DNA of 64,000 nt from Bacteroidales bacterium CF (lineage in GTDB: Bacteria > Bacteroidota > Bacteroidia > Bacteroidales > UBA932): positions 496,001-560,000 of the forward strand of contig CP006772.1 of NCBI GenBank assembly GCA_000473305.1. The letters are read 5' to 3'. The translations under genes and the position numbers were made by a program. The notes under the pieces are model-generated. The model saw nothing but the letters and a program-made list of their open reading frames with translations. It was not told the origin of the DNA and ran no database searches. Within the stretch, counting starts at the first letter, position 1, and every line of letters begins with the position of its first letter. This document shows, piece by piece, positions 17,842 to 27,312 of this stretch.

Positions 17842-20800
17842 TTAAAATTTCAAATTAAACCCTAAAGTGTATAGTCTGTATGAAGGAAGACCTCCCCAGT
17901 AAATTCCGTCCATGCCTGCCTTCTGCGGGTCATAACCGGAAAACTTGCTGATTGTAAAGAGATTTGTGGCATTCAGGTTGATCTTGACTCCCTTGAGGAC
18001 ATATTTTTTTGTCTTAAAGTCAATATTGTATGATATGTTCAGATTCTGTAGCTTCAGGTATGAGCCGTCTTCAACCCAGAAATCTGAGAAACGGTACTCG
18101 TAGCGGGATTCCCTGAGACTAGGATATTCGTTGTTAGGATTGTCCGGAGTCCATCTGAGAGGCATTGTTTTTGGCGTCCCGAATTTTTGAGTGTTAATCA
18201 CGTCGTTTCCGTAAGAGCCATTGAAGAAAAGTTCTGCCTCAAAGTTTTTCCACGAAAGGTTGAGTGTCAAACTTGCAAGGAAATCCGGGTTTGGATCACC
18301 TATCAGAGTCTTGTCACCATCGTCAAATACACCGCTGTTGTCGTAATCCACATATTTTATCTCGCCGGCTTTTGCCATATCGCCTGAAAGTCCTGCCTCA
18401 AGTCCTTCTGCAAGGCTCTGAACAATGCCGTCTGTCTTGAATCCGTAGAATACATTAACAGGTTGGCCAATAGCAAGAATGTTTATGCCCGATTCGCGGA
18501 ATCCTGAAGGAACTGAGCCCCAGTATTGATATGCCATGTTGTTTTTAGGGTCAACATTGAATCCTACACTTGTTATATCACCCAGACTCTGAAGCTTGTT
18601 TCTGTTTAATGTGAAGATGGCAGTGGCCGAAATATTGAAATCCTTGCTTCTCTTAATGTCACCGCCGAGGGTTATTTCAAATCCTTTGTTAAGGACTGTT
18701 CCACCATTGATTTTTTTACGGTCGAAAGCAGATGATGGCGGAAGGTAACCATCTCTGAGAAGGTTGTCAGTACGTTTGTTGTAGATATCGAATGTGAGCC
18801 TGATTCTGTTATCAAGCATTCCCAGGTCAATACCGAAGTTTGTCTGAGTTGTTGTCTCCCATCGAAGTGAAGGTGCTCCCAAACCCTCGAACAATCTGAT
18901 TCTGCCGTTTGGTCCTGTCCACGCAGCCACAAAACCTTGTCCGATTGCGTTTGTCCATTCATTGTCATAATAGTAGAGCTGTTGTCCGTACCTTGGAAGT
19001 GTCTGGTAAGCAGAGATGCCCTGGTTTCCTGATGTACCGTAGCTAAGACGGAATTTCAACTCATCAAAAACCTCCATATTCTTTATGAAATCTTCATTGT
19101 GTGCTTTCCAGCTTACTGCTCCTGAAGGGAAGAATGCAAACTTGTTGTCTGCTCCGAATTTTGAGGAGCCATCCATACGTGCTGTAACTGTAAAGAGGTA
19201 TTTGTCCATTAGGGAGTAGTTTGCCCTGAACATTGTTGAAACGAGTTCAGATTCTGAAAGACTGTTGGAAACTCTCATCTTCTCAGCTTTTCCTGAACCG
19301 AGGTTTTCATTGCCGAGAGCGGAGTCTATGAAATCTTCAGATGCAAGGGCAGAGCTTCTTCCTGTAGCATATTCATACGAGTAACCGACCATTGCGTTGA
19401 TATTGTGAATATCCCCGAAGGTCTTGTTGAAGGTCAGGTAGGCATCAACTGCCGCATTTTGGCCGTTCCAGTTTGAAATCTTTCCATATCCGTTCCTGAG
19501 GTTTCCCTCTGACGTATATTTGGCCGGCTGGAAGTAGTCATTGATTGAATTGCCGTATTTATAACTTGCCTGAGCGGTGAATTTAAGCCAGTCGGTAATG
19601 TCGCTCTCAACGCCAAGCATTGTTATACTGTCAAAACCATTAGAGTAGTTGTAACTGTTATCTGATACTGCAATAGGATGAGAGTAGTCAACACTGTTGA
19701 GCATATAATATGAACCATCTTCGTTGAATGCAGGGAAGATTGGATTCCTGAGCCAGAGAGAGTTGTTGTACCTGTAATCTCTCGACAGAATTTCACTGAA
19801 TTTTACTGTTATGCTGTTGTTTAACTTGTGTTGCAGTGAGAAGTTCACGTTTCCTTTCTTATAGTCGTCTCTGATTGACTTGCCCTGTTCGTAGAGATAC
19901 GAGACTCCGAGGTTGTACTGAGTCCTTGCGTTTGAGCCGCTTACGCTTACATTCAGGTCATTGGTTACAGGTACAGATCTGTATACCAGCTCTTCCCAAT
20001 TGGTGTTGTGAGGCCAGGCACCTGTTGAGATGTCCCCTAAAGATGGGTAGTAAATTCCTGAAGCATCAGTTTTACCAATATATCTTGGATTGAGACCTGC
20101 ATTTATTGATGACTCGTTGCTCAATTGGGCCATGAGAAGCAGGTTGTTCCAGCGGTCTAGTTTTGCAGCCAGCTGGTTGAATGTTGTCTGATTGCTGACA
20201 GTTACGCGGGTTGTCCCCTCTGCCGCTTTCTTTGTTGTAACGATAATAACGCCGTTTGCGCCTCTGGATCCGTAAATGGCAGAAGCAGATGCGTCTTTGA
20301 GGATATCAATCCTTTCAATTTCATCAGGAGAGATCTGTTTCAGTCCTCCTGCACTTCCTAATGGAAATCCGTCAACTACCAGAAGGGGTGAGTTTTCGGA
20401 GTAGATTGAGCTTCCTCCCCTGATTCTTATTGTTGCTCCTCCACCTGGAGAGGTGTCGGTTGAGACTTGAACACCGGCCACTCTGCCTTGCAGAGATTTT
20501 TCAAATGAAGGAACCGGCTGGCGGTTAACAATGTCTGATTTGACAGAAGCAACAGAGCCGGTGAGGTCGGATTTCTTTATACTACCATATCCCAGGACTA
20601 CAACCTGGCTTAAAAGAGAGGCCTCCTCCTTAAGAATGAAGTTAATTGAGGATGAGTTGGATACAACTACTTTCTCAACAGTGTAGCCGAGAGACTGGCA
20701 AACAAGTGTCTGCCCTTTAGCCACGCTAATGGTATAAATACCATTTGCATCAGTGTTGACACCGGTAGTGGTTCCTTGTACGAAAACATATGCACCGACG

Positions 20801-20910
20801 ATAGGTTCTCCCTTTTCGTCTTTAATGCTTCCGTTTACCTTCATGTTCTGAGCGATTGCAGAGACGCTCATCAATAAAAGCAAACACAGACTTAAGCTGA
20901 ATTTTGTCAT
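17842..20910 (-). CDS. SusC family TonB-dependent glycan transporter
   Basis: Outer-membrane beta-barrel importer of 1022 residues. Signal peptide 1-20; carboxypeptidase-like regulatory beta-sandwich about 22-105 (GEPIVGAYVFVQGTTTGVNT); plug domain about 115-225 containing the SusC signature GSIKKSDLTGSV and IRGGSSI; and a 22-strand barrel ending in an aromatic C-terminal residue (LGFNLKF). No long N-terminal extension for an anti-sigma partner is present, fitting control by the AraC-type protein rather than by a sigma/anti-sigma pair. It is the first gene of its own transcription unit, preceded by a 210-nt non-coding region. Confidence 0.95.
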   Translation of the reverse strand: MTKFSLSLCLLLLMSVSAIAQNMKVNGSIKDEKGEPIVGAYVFVQGTTTGVNTDANGIYTISVAKGQTLVCQSLGYTVEKVVVSNSSSINFILKEEASLLSQVVVLGYGSIKKSDLTGSVASVKSDIVNRQPVPSFEKSLQGRVAGVQVSTDTSPGGGATIRIRGGSSIYSENSPLLVVDGFPLGSAGGLKQISPDEIERIDILKDASASAIYGSRGANGVIIVTTKKAAEGTTRVTVSNQTTFNQLAAKLDRWNNLLLMAQLSNESSINAGLNPRYIGKTDASGIYYPSLGDISTGAWPHNTNWEELVYRSVPVTNDLNVSVSGSNARTQYNLGVSYLYEQGKSIRDDYKKGNVNFSLQHKLNNSITVKFSEILSRDYRYNNSLWLRNPIFPAFNEDGSYYMLNSVDYSHPIAVSDNSYNYSNGFDSITMLGVESDITDWLKFTAQASYKYGNSINDYFQPAKYTSEGNLRNGYGKISNWNGQNAAVDAYLTFNKTFGDIHNINAMVGYSYEYATGRSSALASEDFIDSALGNENLGSGKAEKMRVSNSLSESELVSTMFRANYSLMDKYLFTVTARMDGSSKFGADNKFAFFPSGAVSWKAHNEDFIKNMEVFDELKFRLSYGTSGNQGISAYQTLPRYGQQLYYYDNEWTNAIGQGFVAAWTGPNGRIRLFEGLGAPSLRWETTTQTNFGIDLGMLDNRIRLTFDIYNKRTDNLLRDGYLPPSSAFDRKKINGGTVLNKGFEITLGGDIKRSKDFNISATAIFTLNRNKLQSLGDITSVGFNVDPKNNMAYQYWGSVPSGFRESGINILAIGQPVNVFYGFKTDGIVQSLAEGLEAGLSGDMAKAGEIKYVDYDNSGVFDDGDKTLIGDPNPDFLASLTLNLSWKNFEAELFFNGSYGNDVINTQKFGTPKTMPLRWTPDNPNNEYPSLRESRYEYRFSDFWVEDGSYLKLQNLNISYNIDFKTKKYVLKGVKINLNATNLFTISKFSGYDPQKAGMDGIYWGGLPSYRLYTLGFNLKF

Positions 20911-21120
20911 TGTTCAAGTGTTTAGTTAAAAGTGTTTCATAATAGTGTAAAGTTATCCTCTCACATGTTATTTTAATTTATATATTCTGTTGATATTTGA
21001 TAATATTTTGAATAAATACTTCTATAAATGTGTAATAAGCAGAAAAACAAGTGTTTATAATTGTGTAAAATTGTGCTATAAACTTGTATTATTTTGAACA
21101 TATTTCCCGGACTATAATAC
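20911..21120 (-). promoter_or_regulatory. Upstream region of susC with repeated AAGTGTTT
   Basis: AT-rich 210-nt gap between the GH26 stop and susC. AAGTGTTT occurs three times on the plus strand (20916, 20930, 21049), the first two 14 nt apart. ACAAGT/ACTTGT half-sites are at 21048 and 21082, the same hexamer that forms the large palindrome near the AraC gene. TAACTTTA at about 20952-20959 (minus) resembles a -7 element with one mismatch and has no good -33 partner, as expected for an activator-dependent promoter. Confidence 0.45.
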
Positions 21121-22341
21121 TTAATTTATGGTAATATTGTCAGGCATGGTGTACATGGCAGGCAAATCTTTTTCAAACAACAGGGATTTCCTTGAGTGTA
21201 CATTTATAAAATCGGAGGCCGATGCATCTCCCGGGTATGGTCCATACGCATGTGATGTGCTCTCGTTTCTCCACATGACAACCATTGAACAGTATGTCTC
21301 TTTAACAGGTGATTCTATCTGGGTTGACCAGTAATCTGAAGATCTTCCTGAAGGTATGCCTGTCTCAGTGACACCGGCTGGCTTTTTTAGTCTGAATGAG
21401 AGCTGAGTCAGAGCTGCAAGGTTGCTCTTAAAGGCTGTTGTATTTGTTCCGTGGTAGCAATCCATGCCTATGAAATCAACATAGTTGTCACCGGGCCATC
21501 TGAACTGAAGCCTCTCCAGGGTGGCTGTGCCGTAATTGCCGTCCATCTGGGGTGAAATGGCGTAAAGAATATTGTGAACCTGCTTAGTGTCTCTGAGGTA
21601 TGTCACAATCATCCTCCACAGATCGATAAACTCCTGGTCAGTGGTGGCAGAGCTTCCCCACCAGCTCCATGTCTGTGTGTGCTCATGCAGGGGACGGAAA
21701 ATGACAGGGATGAGCTCACCTTTGTCGTCTTTAAGACTGGTCATAAATCTGGCTACATTGTCCAGCCAAACTTTATACTTTATATTAATCTCCCCTCCGT
21801 TTGTCAATATCTTATCCACGGCCTTGCTGTTGTCCCACGCATTTCCACCTGTGACCGGATTCCATTGATGCCAGCAAATCATTGTAATGCCTCCTCTTGC
21901 ATGGCACTCCTTTATTAAAACTCTCAGTTTTTCAAAAGGTATTTTTGTTCCGTTTTCTGCACTATCCCTCTCTATGCCGGCAATATCCACGCTCAGCACG
22001 GCAGGATTGTCGCCGCAGAGAGTTTTCACGTCACTCTTTCCTGCTATGTCTCTCCATCCAACCCCATAAGCCGAGTAATCGTGATGCCCGAACATCGGGG
22101 CAATTTTCTGGGTCTGCCATAGATTTGCATAAAGAGCTTTTGTCGCGGCAGTAGCGTTCTTGTCAACGATGGATAATACTGTTTTGGTTGGTTCCGGTTC
22201 GGGATCAGTGTTACCTTTTTTTTCGCATGAGATTATTGAGATAGTTAAGAGTGAAAGAGTGAAAAGTGATGGAGTGAAAAGTGAAAAGTGAGAGGGTGAA
22301 AAGTGGGAGGGTGTTGTCCGGTAGGTTTGTTTGTTTTTCAT
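21121..22341 (-). CDS. GH26 endo-beta-1,4-mannanase lipoprotein
   Basis: Surface or periplasmic enzyme predicted to cut beta-mannan internally. TIM-barrel GH26 with acid/base Glu220 in RPLHEHTQTWSWWG and nucleophile Glu326 in VTETGI, plus the family's HHDYSAYG near residue 86. Lipoprotein cysteine Cys39 ends an unusually long signal peptide whose core (residues about 10-30) is encoded by a TTTTCAC-type simple repeat. 406 residues, normal for a single-domain GH26. It follows the clan GH-A gene by 10 nt, forming a two-gene unit transcribed toward susC. Confidence in the family is high; mannan as substrate follows from GH26 and GH130 together. Confidence 0.92.
   Translation of the reverse strand: MKNKQTYRTTPSHFSPSHFSLFTPSLFTLSLLTISIISCEKKGNTDPEPEPTKTVLSIVDKNATAATKALYANLWQTQKIAPMFGHHDYSAYGVGWRDIAGKSDVKTLCGDNPAVLSVDIAGIERDSAENGTKIPFEKLRVLIKECHARGGITMICWHQWNPVTGGNAWDNSKAVDKILTNGGEINIKYKVWLDNVARFMTSLKDDKGELIPVIFRPLHEHTQTWSWWGSSATTDQEFIDLWRMIVTYLRDTKQVHNILYAISPQMDGNYGTATLERLQFRWPGDNYVDFIGMDCYHGTNTTAFKSNLAALTQLSFRLKKPAGVTETGIPSGRSSDYWSTQIESPVKETYCSMVVMWRNESTSHAYGPYPGDASASDFINVHSRKSLLFEKDLPAMYTMPDNITIN
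22251..22313. repeat. GTGAAAA simple-sequence tract inside the GH26 signal peptide
   Basis: Alternating 7- and 8-nt units beginning GTG (GTGAAAA, GTGATGGA, GTGAAAA, GTGAGAGG, GTGGGAGG) repeat about eight times on the plus strand. Two units make 15 nt, so the tract stays in frame when a pair is gained or lost; on the minus strand it encodes repeats of the type PSHFS / PSLFT. It supplies the hydrophobic stretch of the lipoprotein signal. Confidence 0.8.
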
Positions 22342-22351
22342 GGGGAGTGAA

Positions 22352-23821
22352 TTATAGTTCTGTTACCACTAAAAGAGAGCAGGCTGCAATATCTGTCTTG
22401 AGCACTTTTTCTGCTGTAAGTCCGCTTCTTGCAGGATCGAGAGAATAGTCATTTACACCGGTGTCTTTTTTATAGGTATACATACTTGCATTTTGTATGG
22501 TTTTGGGCAGATTGATGTGTAGTACCTTTTTTTCTGTAGAGAGGTTAAGGAGCGCTATTGTAAGTTTGTCATCCTTAACGGCTGCAACAACTTTTATATC
22601 TTTATCCAATATCTCACCGGGGGTCAGGATGTCGCTCCCTGCAGGGAAGTATTTGCACATCAGAGACCATGCATAGTACCAAGGTCGTATCTTCTCTTCA
22701 TCTTTCATTTTCCAGACCTTCTCTCCGAAAATGTTCCACATACCCCAGATCTTAAGGTTTTTCGCCTCTCCGGTATCCCCGACACTGTGAGAGTCATCCA
22801 GCATCCAGACTGCAACACCCGCCCCCCCGTTGTTCATCACCTCCATTGCAAGCAATGCCATGTCAAGACCATATTCAAAATCATATACACGCATATTGCA
22901 ATCAGCTCCCTCCTTGTTTTCAATAAGAGGTGTGGCTTGTAATCTTTCAAAATGAGATTTGTTCTCAAGAGAATCCTCCTCTCTTCCGGGCTTGTAACCG
23001 GCCTCGCCGAGTATTATCTTCTTTCCTTTTGGAACACTCTGTGCAACCTCTCTGAACATTCTGGCGAATTCTCCGCTTCTTACCTGTTTGTAGCCTGGGT
23101 AAGCATGTATCTCATATACTCCTACAAGAGAGTCAATCTCTGAAGTTCTGGAAATCCAGGCGGAGTTATCCATGTCATATTTGGGATTTTTATAGCCAAG
23201 AACGACATCAGGCGCAGCAAATCTGATATGTGAGGCAAGAGCGGGGTAGCTTTTGATCTCTTTGTTGAACATCTCAACTATATCCCGGTACATCTGGTAA
23301 TCACCGTCATACATCGACCAGTTGCCGTCCGGCTCATTTGTAGGAATGAAAAACCTGATGCATGTGAATCCGCAATCTGCAACCAGGTAGTTAAGATATT
23401 CAATTGACATTTTTATCCACTTAGGATCCTTCTTCAATTCCGGAGCCGGCGGGTTGAACTCTCCGTACATTACGGCAATATTGTTTTTCTGGCAATATTC
23501 AAGGACCTTCAGGAGGGATTCTGAGTTCTGTTCTTTTTTGAAAGATCCGGTTTTTTTGTCATAGTATCTGAAAGGGCTGTTTATCATGCATCTCACAATA
23601 GACATTCCCATTTTGTCTGTTCTTTCGAAAATGGTTGCCCACATCTGGTCAGTCAGGGGAGAACCCCATTGAACAGCTTCGCAATAGGGATCCCATTCGG
23701 CACCATTTCCGATAATGTCGGGGTTTGAGACTTTGGGGCTGATTGTGATTATCGTTGCGTTAGTGGTACACGAGGCAAGCCCGGTTATAAGCAGAAGGCT
23801 TAAAAGTAGATTTTTCATCAT
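22352..23821 (-). CDS. Clan GH-A glycoside hydrolase lipoprotein (family uncertain)
   Basis: Lipoprotein (LASC, Cys18) with a TIM-barrel retaining glycosidase pattern: acid/base Glu163 in FIPTNEPDGNW after strand 4 and a likely nucleophile Glu273 in IILGEAGY after strand 7. A C-terminal beta-sandwich-like segment starts around residue 410. The pattern fits GH5, GH30 or GH39-like families; I cannot choose by eye. 489 residues. Being the first gene of the GH-A/GH26 unit and next to a mannan-type locus, it may be a mannosidase or second mannanase, but this is inference. Two ATG codons lie in tandem at 23821 and 23818. Confidence 0.75.
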   Translation of the reverse strand: MMKNLLLSLLLITGLASCTTNATIITISPKVSNPDIIGNGAEWDPYCEAVQWGSPLTDQMWATIFERTDKMGMSIVRCMINSPFRYYDKKTGSFKKEQNSESLLKVLEYCQKNNIAVMYGEFNPPAPELKKDPKWIKMSIEYLNYLVADCGFTCIRFFIPTNEPDGNWSMYDGDYQMYRDIVEMFNKEIKSYPALASHIRFAAPDVVLGYKNPKYDMDNSAWISRTSEIDSLVGVYEIHAYPGYKQVRSGEFARMFREVAQSVPKGKKIILGEAGYKPGREEDSLENKSHFERLQATPLIENKEGADCNMRVYDFEYGLDMALLAMEVMNNGGAGVAVWMLDDSHSVGDTGEAKNLKIWGMWNIFGEKVWKMKDEEKIRPWYYAWSLMCKYFPAGSDILTPGEILDKDIKVVAAVKDDKLTIALLNLSTEKKVLHINLPKTIQNASMYTYKKDTGVNDYSLDPARSGLTAEKVLKTDIAACSLLVVTEL

Positions 23822-23916
23822 GTAGTTTAGTTATTCTTGTAATGTAAAATTAAAGGAATGATTCAATTTTTAATTGCACTTTTATGTTTAATTTTGACAG
23901 AATATTGATAAAAAAT

Positions 23917-23948
23917 CTTAACGCACTTGTAATCACAAGTAAGTTAAG
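23917..23948. promoter_or_regulatory. Palindromic operator candidate between the glycosidase operon and the AraC gene
   Basis: Interrupted palindrome CTTAAC-gc-ACTTGT-aatc-ACAAGT-aa-GTTAAG: both 6-bp pairs are perfect. It sits in the 218-nt divergent region, about 100 nt from each start codon. ACTTGT/ACAAGT half-sites recur upstream of susC, which suggests a shared regulator, most simply the adjacent AraC-type protein. Confidence 0.55.
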
Positions 23949-24014
23949 GATATACAATTTTAATCAGTAGTATTATTTTGATTCTGTAATTGCGCTGTAT
24001 CTGCTAATTTTTAT

Positions 24015-24022
24015 TACTTTTG
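24015..24022 (+). promoter_or_regulatory. -7 element of the AraC-type regulator gene
   Basis: TACTTTTG matches TAnnTTTG and lies 17 nt before the ATG. A TTG at 23990-23992 is the nearest -33 candidate but with a 22-nt spacer, slightly longer than ideal. Confidence 0.55.
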
Positions 24023-24039
24023 TGCCAAAATTGTAAAAA

Positions 24040-24909
24040 ATGTCAAAGATTCATTCAGAGATAACCAACCTTAACCCGGAAGATCTCTTTCTGCTGGCAA
24101 ACCATAAACCTGCAAAATTCGATTACCCAATACACTTCCATTCTGATTATGAGATAAATCTGGTGATGAATATTACCGGTAAAAGAATTGTAGGTGATTC
24201 TGTAGAGAATTTCCAGGCAGACGATCTGGTATTGATTGGGAGTAACCTGCCACACGCATGGAAGGCCCCGTTTGACAAAAAGAACCACATTATAAACATC
24301 AAGTTTCAGGCAGAGATGCTTGATTCATGGATATTGAGCAAGAGGCTCTTTCTGCCGGTCAAGGAGATGCTGGAACGTTCTTCTAGAGGAATTCTGTTTT
24401 CGCCGGAGACGGTAACAAGTATGAGGGAGAGGCTGCTCAAACTGAGCCATTCACAAGGATTCTCCTCAGCCCTGGACTTTCTCTCCATTTTATATGATAT
24501 GGCAACATCTCAGAAACAGAGAATACTTGCTAGTACAAATTACAGCTCACTTTCGATTGTGAAGACCTCGCAAAGCAGGAGGATAAACACAATTTGCCAA
24601 TATATCAATCAGAATTACCATAAAGAGGTAACTCTTAAAGAGATAGGGGAGCTGGTAAATATGTCGGAATCTGCGATAAGCCACTTCTTTAAAAAGAGGA
24701 CCGGGCGCAGCTTTATTACTTATATGAATGACGTAAGAATAGGAAATGCCTCAAGATTACTGGAGGAGACCACCAGAAGCATATCTGATATTGCATACTC
24801 CTGCGGTTTCAATAACCTTTCCAACTTCAATCACACATTCAAGAAATACAGAAACCAGACACCCCGGGAGTACCGGAATGACATCCAGAATACTGTTCAG
24901 AAATTCTAG
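24040..24909 (+). CDS. AraC-family transcriptional regulator
   Basis: 289-residue cytosolic regulator: an N-terminal cupin-like ligand domain (about 15-165, with HFHSDYEINLVMN and SNLPHAWKAPF) and a C-terminal double helix-turn-helix (about 185-285, ending ISDIAYSCGFNNLSNFNHTFKKYRNQTPREYR). It is divergent from the glycosidase operon and is the only regulator in the locus; there is no hybrid two-component system or ECF sigma factor, the usual controllers of Bacteroidetes glycan loci. It probably senses a mannan-derived sugar and acts at the ACTTGT palindrome, by inference. It ends 7 nt before the convergent YbjQ-like gene. Confidence 0.92.
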   Translation: MSKIHSEITNLNPEDLFLLANHKPAKFDYPIHFHSDYEINLVMNITGKRIVGDSVENFQADDLVLIGSNLPHAWKAPFDKKNHIINIKFQAEMLDSWILSKRLFLPVKEMLERSSRGILFSPETVTSMRERLLKLSHSQGFSSALDFLSILYDMATSQKQRILASTNYSSLSIVKTSQSRRINTICQYINQNYHKEVTLKEIGELVNMSESAISHFFKKRTGRSFITYMNDVRIGNASRLLEETTRSISDIAYSCGFNNLSNFNHTFKKYRNQTPREYRNDIQNTVQKF

Positions 24910-24916
24910 AATATTA

Positions 24917-25231
24917 CTATCTGATCTTCACAGCAGTTCCGGCTGCAGTTACCATAAGCATGGAAGAGCCGATGGTCTCATAGTCGAGGTCAATACCTAT
25001 GACAGCATTTGCTCCAAGAGCAATGGCCTGGTTTGACATCTCCCTGAGAGCCTCTTCCTTAGCCTCTTTCAATACTCTTTCATAGGAACCCGATCTGCCG
25101 CCTACTATATCTGTAATGCCGGCAAAAAAGTCCTTAACAATGTTTGCGCCGATTATGGTCTCGCCTGAAACAAGGCCGTAATACTGATCGATTTCGCGAC
25201 CCTGGACTGTTGAAGTTGTTGTGAGTAACAT
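24917..25231 (-). CDS. YbjQ/UPF0145 family protein
   Basis: 104-residue pentamer-forming small protein family (heavy-metal-binding-domain name in Pfam, function unproven). Typical features are [24 protein letters not shown] at the N-terminus and [18 protein letters not shown] in the C-terminal half. It follows pepT by 11 nt and is the last gene of the OPT-zupT-pepT unit. Cytosolic; no signal peptide. Confidence 0.85.
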   Translation of the reverse strand: MLLTTTSTVQGREIDQYYGLVSGETIIGANIVKDFFAGITDIVGGRSGSYERVLKEAKEEALREMSNQAIALGANAVIGIDLDYETIGSSMLMVTAAGTAVKIR

Positions 25232-25242
25232 GATGCTATATT

Positions 25243-26478
25243 TTAATTTGATTTTTCATAAAGTGTAACCAAGTTGAGAATAACCTCAACCGCCTTCTCC
25301 ATACTCCTGGCAGGAACATACTCAAGCTTACCGTGGAAGTTATGACCGCCTGCGAAAATGTTTGGGCATGGAAGTCCCATAAACGATAGGCGTGCACCGT
25401 CCGTACCTCCGCGTATCGGCTTGACCTCTGCGGCTATACCTGCCATTTTCATTGCCTCTATAGCCTTTTCGATAATATGATAGTGCGGTTCAACCATCTC
25501 CTTCATATTGTAATACTGATCCTTGAGCTCAAGTCTGAAACGGTCGTTACCGTATTTCAAATTCATGAAATTTGTGCATTCCTGAATCAGTCGCTTCTTT
25601 GATTCGAACCTTGACTTGTCATGGTCTCTTATGATATACTGTATCATTGACTCTTCAACGGTTCCGCTCATGTGTACTATATGGAAGAATCCCTCATAGT
25701 CCTGAGTCAGTTCAGGTCTCTGCTCCACAGGAAGCATTGAGTTGAACTCAGTAGCCAGAAGAATTGCGTTTATCATCTTATTCCTTGCATAGCCTGGATG
25801 GATATTCCTTCCTTGAATAAAGATCTTGGCTGAAGCAGCATTGAAATTCTCATACTCCAACTCTCCGATCTTGCCGCCGTCCATTGTGTATGCATAGTCT
25901 GCACCAAAACGAGCGACATCAAATTTATCAACGCCGCGGCCAATCTCTTCATCAGGTGTAAATCCGATCTTGATTTCGCCATGTTTGAATTCAGGATGAG
26001 TCATTATGTACTCGGCGGCAGCCATAATTTCAGCCACACCGGCTTTGTCATCCGCTCCCAGAAGGGTATTGCCGTCGGTTGTTATGATTGTTTCTCCTTT
26101 GTAATCTGCAAGTTCGGGAAAATCGACAGGGGATATTACAAGGTTTTTCTCCTTGTTGATAACAATGTCTCCTCCATCATAATTGTGAAAGAACTGTGGC
26201 TTTATATCTTTTCCGGAAGCATCCGGAGAGGTGTCTACGTGTGCTATGAAACCTAGTTTGGGCCTCTTTACCCCATCTCCCAGATTAGATGGGATTGTAG
26301 CCATTACATAGCCGTATTCATCAAGGCTTACATCCTTTATTCCCATTTGTTCCAGCTCTTTTACCAGCACTTTCATGAACTCTGTCTGTTCTTTTGTACT
26401 AGGCTGTGTCTCGGAGTCCGGATCCGAGGATGTCTCTACTGTTATGTAACGGAGAAATTTATCTATTACTGATTCCAT
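25243..26478 (-). CDS. pepT: Peptidase T (tripeptide aminopeptidase)
   Basis: M20B zinc aminopeptidase that removes the N-terminal residue of tripeptides in the cytosol. 411 residues, the standard length. Metal ligands are visible in IAHVDTSPD (His78 region), [20 protein letters not shown] and the C-terminal [12 protein letters not shown]. It is cotranscribed with an oligopeptide transporter and a zinc importer, which supply its substrate and its metal. It starts 30 nt after zupT. Confidence 0.95.
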   Translation of the reverse strand: MESVIDKFLRYITVETSSDPDSETQPSTKEQTEFMKVLVKELEQMGIKDVSLDEYGYVMATIPSNLGDGVKRPKLGFIAHVDTSPDASGKDIKPQFFHNYDGGDIVINKEKNLVISPVDFPELADYKGETIITTDGNTLLGADDKAGVAEIMAAAEYIMTHPEFKHGEIKIGFTPDEEIGRGVDKFDVARFGADYAYTMDGGKIGELEYENFNAASAKIFIQGRNIHPGYARNKMINAILLATEFNSMLPVEQRPELTQDYEGFFHIVHMSGTVEESMIQYIIRDHDKSRFESKKRLIQECTNFMNLKYGNDRFRLELKDQYYNMKEMVEPHYHIIEKAIEAMKMAGIAAEVKPIRGGTDGARLSFMGLPCPNIFAGGHNFHGKLEYVPARSMEKAVEVILNLVTLYEKSN

Positions 26479-26508
26479 TATATTTAATTCTAAAATTTAT
26501 TTCTGTTA

Positions 26509-27312
26509 TTAAAAAAGCACCAGGCTTATACCCATGACGAACATGCCGGCTATGACTCCAAGTATTGCTGTGTGATGTTCCCCGTACTTTTCTGCTGTAG
26601 GTAGCAGTTCGTCCAGAGAGATGTAAACCATAATTCCAGCAACAGCTGCAAATATGATACCCATGAAGTTGTCGTGGAAAAGGAATGAAAGGAGGAAGTA
26701 TCCGATAACTGCTCCGACAGGTTCTGCCAGACCGGACAGCGTCGCGTTGGTGAATGCCTTTCTCTTACTCTTTGTTGCGTAATAGATAGGTATGGCAACT
26801 GCAATTCCTTCCGGAATATTGTGAATGCCTATCGCAACAGCAATGCTCAAGCCCAGTCCGGGGTCGTTCATGGCACTTACAAATGTTGCGATTCCTTCCG
26901 GAAAATTGTGGATTGCTATAACCAATGATGAAATAACTCCAACGCGCATAAGTTGCTTGTTGTTTGCATCATGGTTGGTGTCAGTAATAGACAATTCCCC
27001 GACTTCATGAGGGTTCTCGTATGAAGGGACCATGTTGTCGATTATTGCTATAACAGCAATACCTCCAAAAAATGCAATCAAGGCGTACAAAAAACCCATC
27101 CTGTCTCCGTAAATCTCTCCCAGTCTGGTTCTGGAATCGTTGAACAACTCCACCAGTGATATGAATATCATAACACCGGCAGAGAAACCGAGTGAAGCTG
27201 CCAGGAATTTCGAGCTGAATCTTTTTGAGAACAGGACAACTGCGCTCCCGATTGATGTTGAAAGACCTGCCAGCAGAGTCAGGATAAATGCATATATCAG
27301 TTTGCTATCCAT
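26509..27312 (-). CDS. zupT: ZIP-family zinc transporter ZupT
   Basis: Inner-membrane metal importer, 267 residues, eight hydrophobic segments. The metal-site helices are plain: HNFPEGIATFVSA (TM4) and HNIPEGIAVAIPI (TM5), each with the paired His and Glu of the ZupT group. A loop between TM3 and TM4 carries several His and Asp residues. The start overlaps the 3' end of the OPT transporter by 8 nt, so they are coupled. Zinc, and perhaps other divalent metals, is expected. Confidence 0.93.
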   Translation of the reverse strand: MDSKLIYAFILTLLAGLSTSIGSAVVLFSKRFSSKFLAASLGFSAGVMIFISLVELFNDSRTRLGEIYGDRMGFLYALIAFFGGIAVIAIIDNMVPSYENPHEVGELSITDTNHDANNKQLMRVGVISSLVIAIHNFPEGIATFVSAMNDPGLGLSIAVAIGIHNIPEGIAVAIPIYYATKSKRKAFTNATLSGLAEPVGAVIGYFLLSFLFHDNFMGIIFAAVAGIMVYISLDELLPTAEKYGEHHTAILGVIAGMFVMGISLVLF

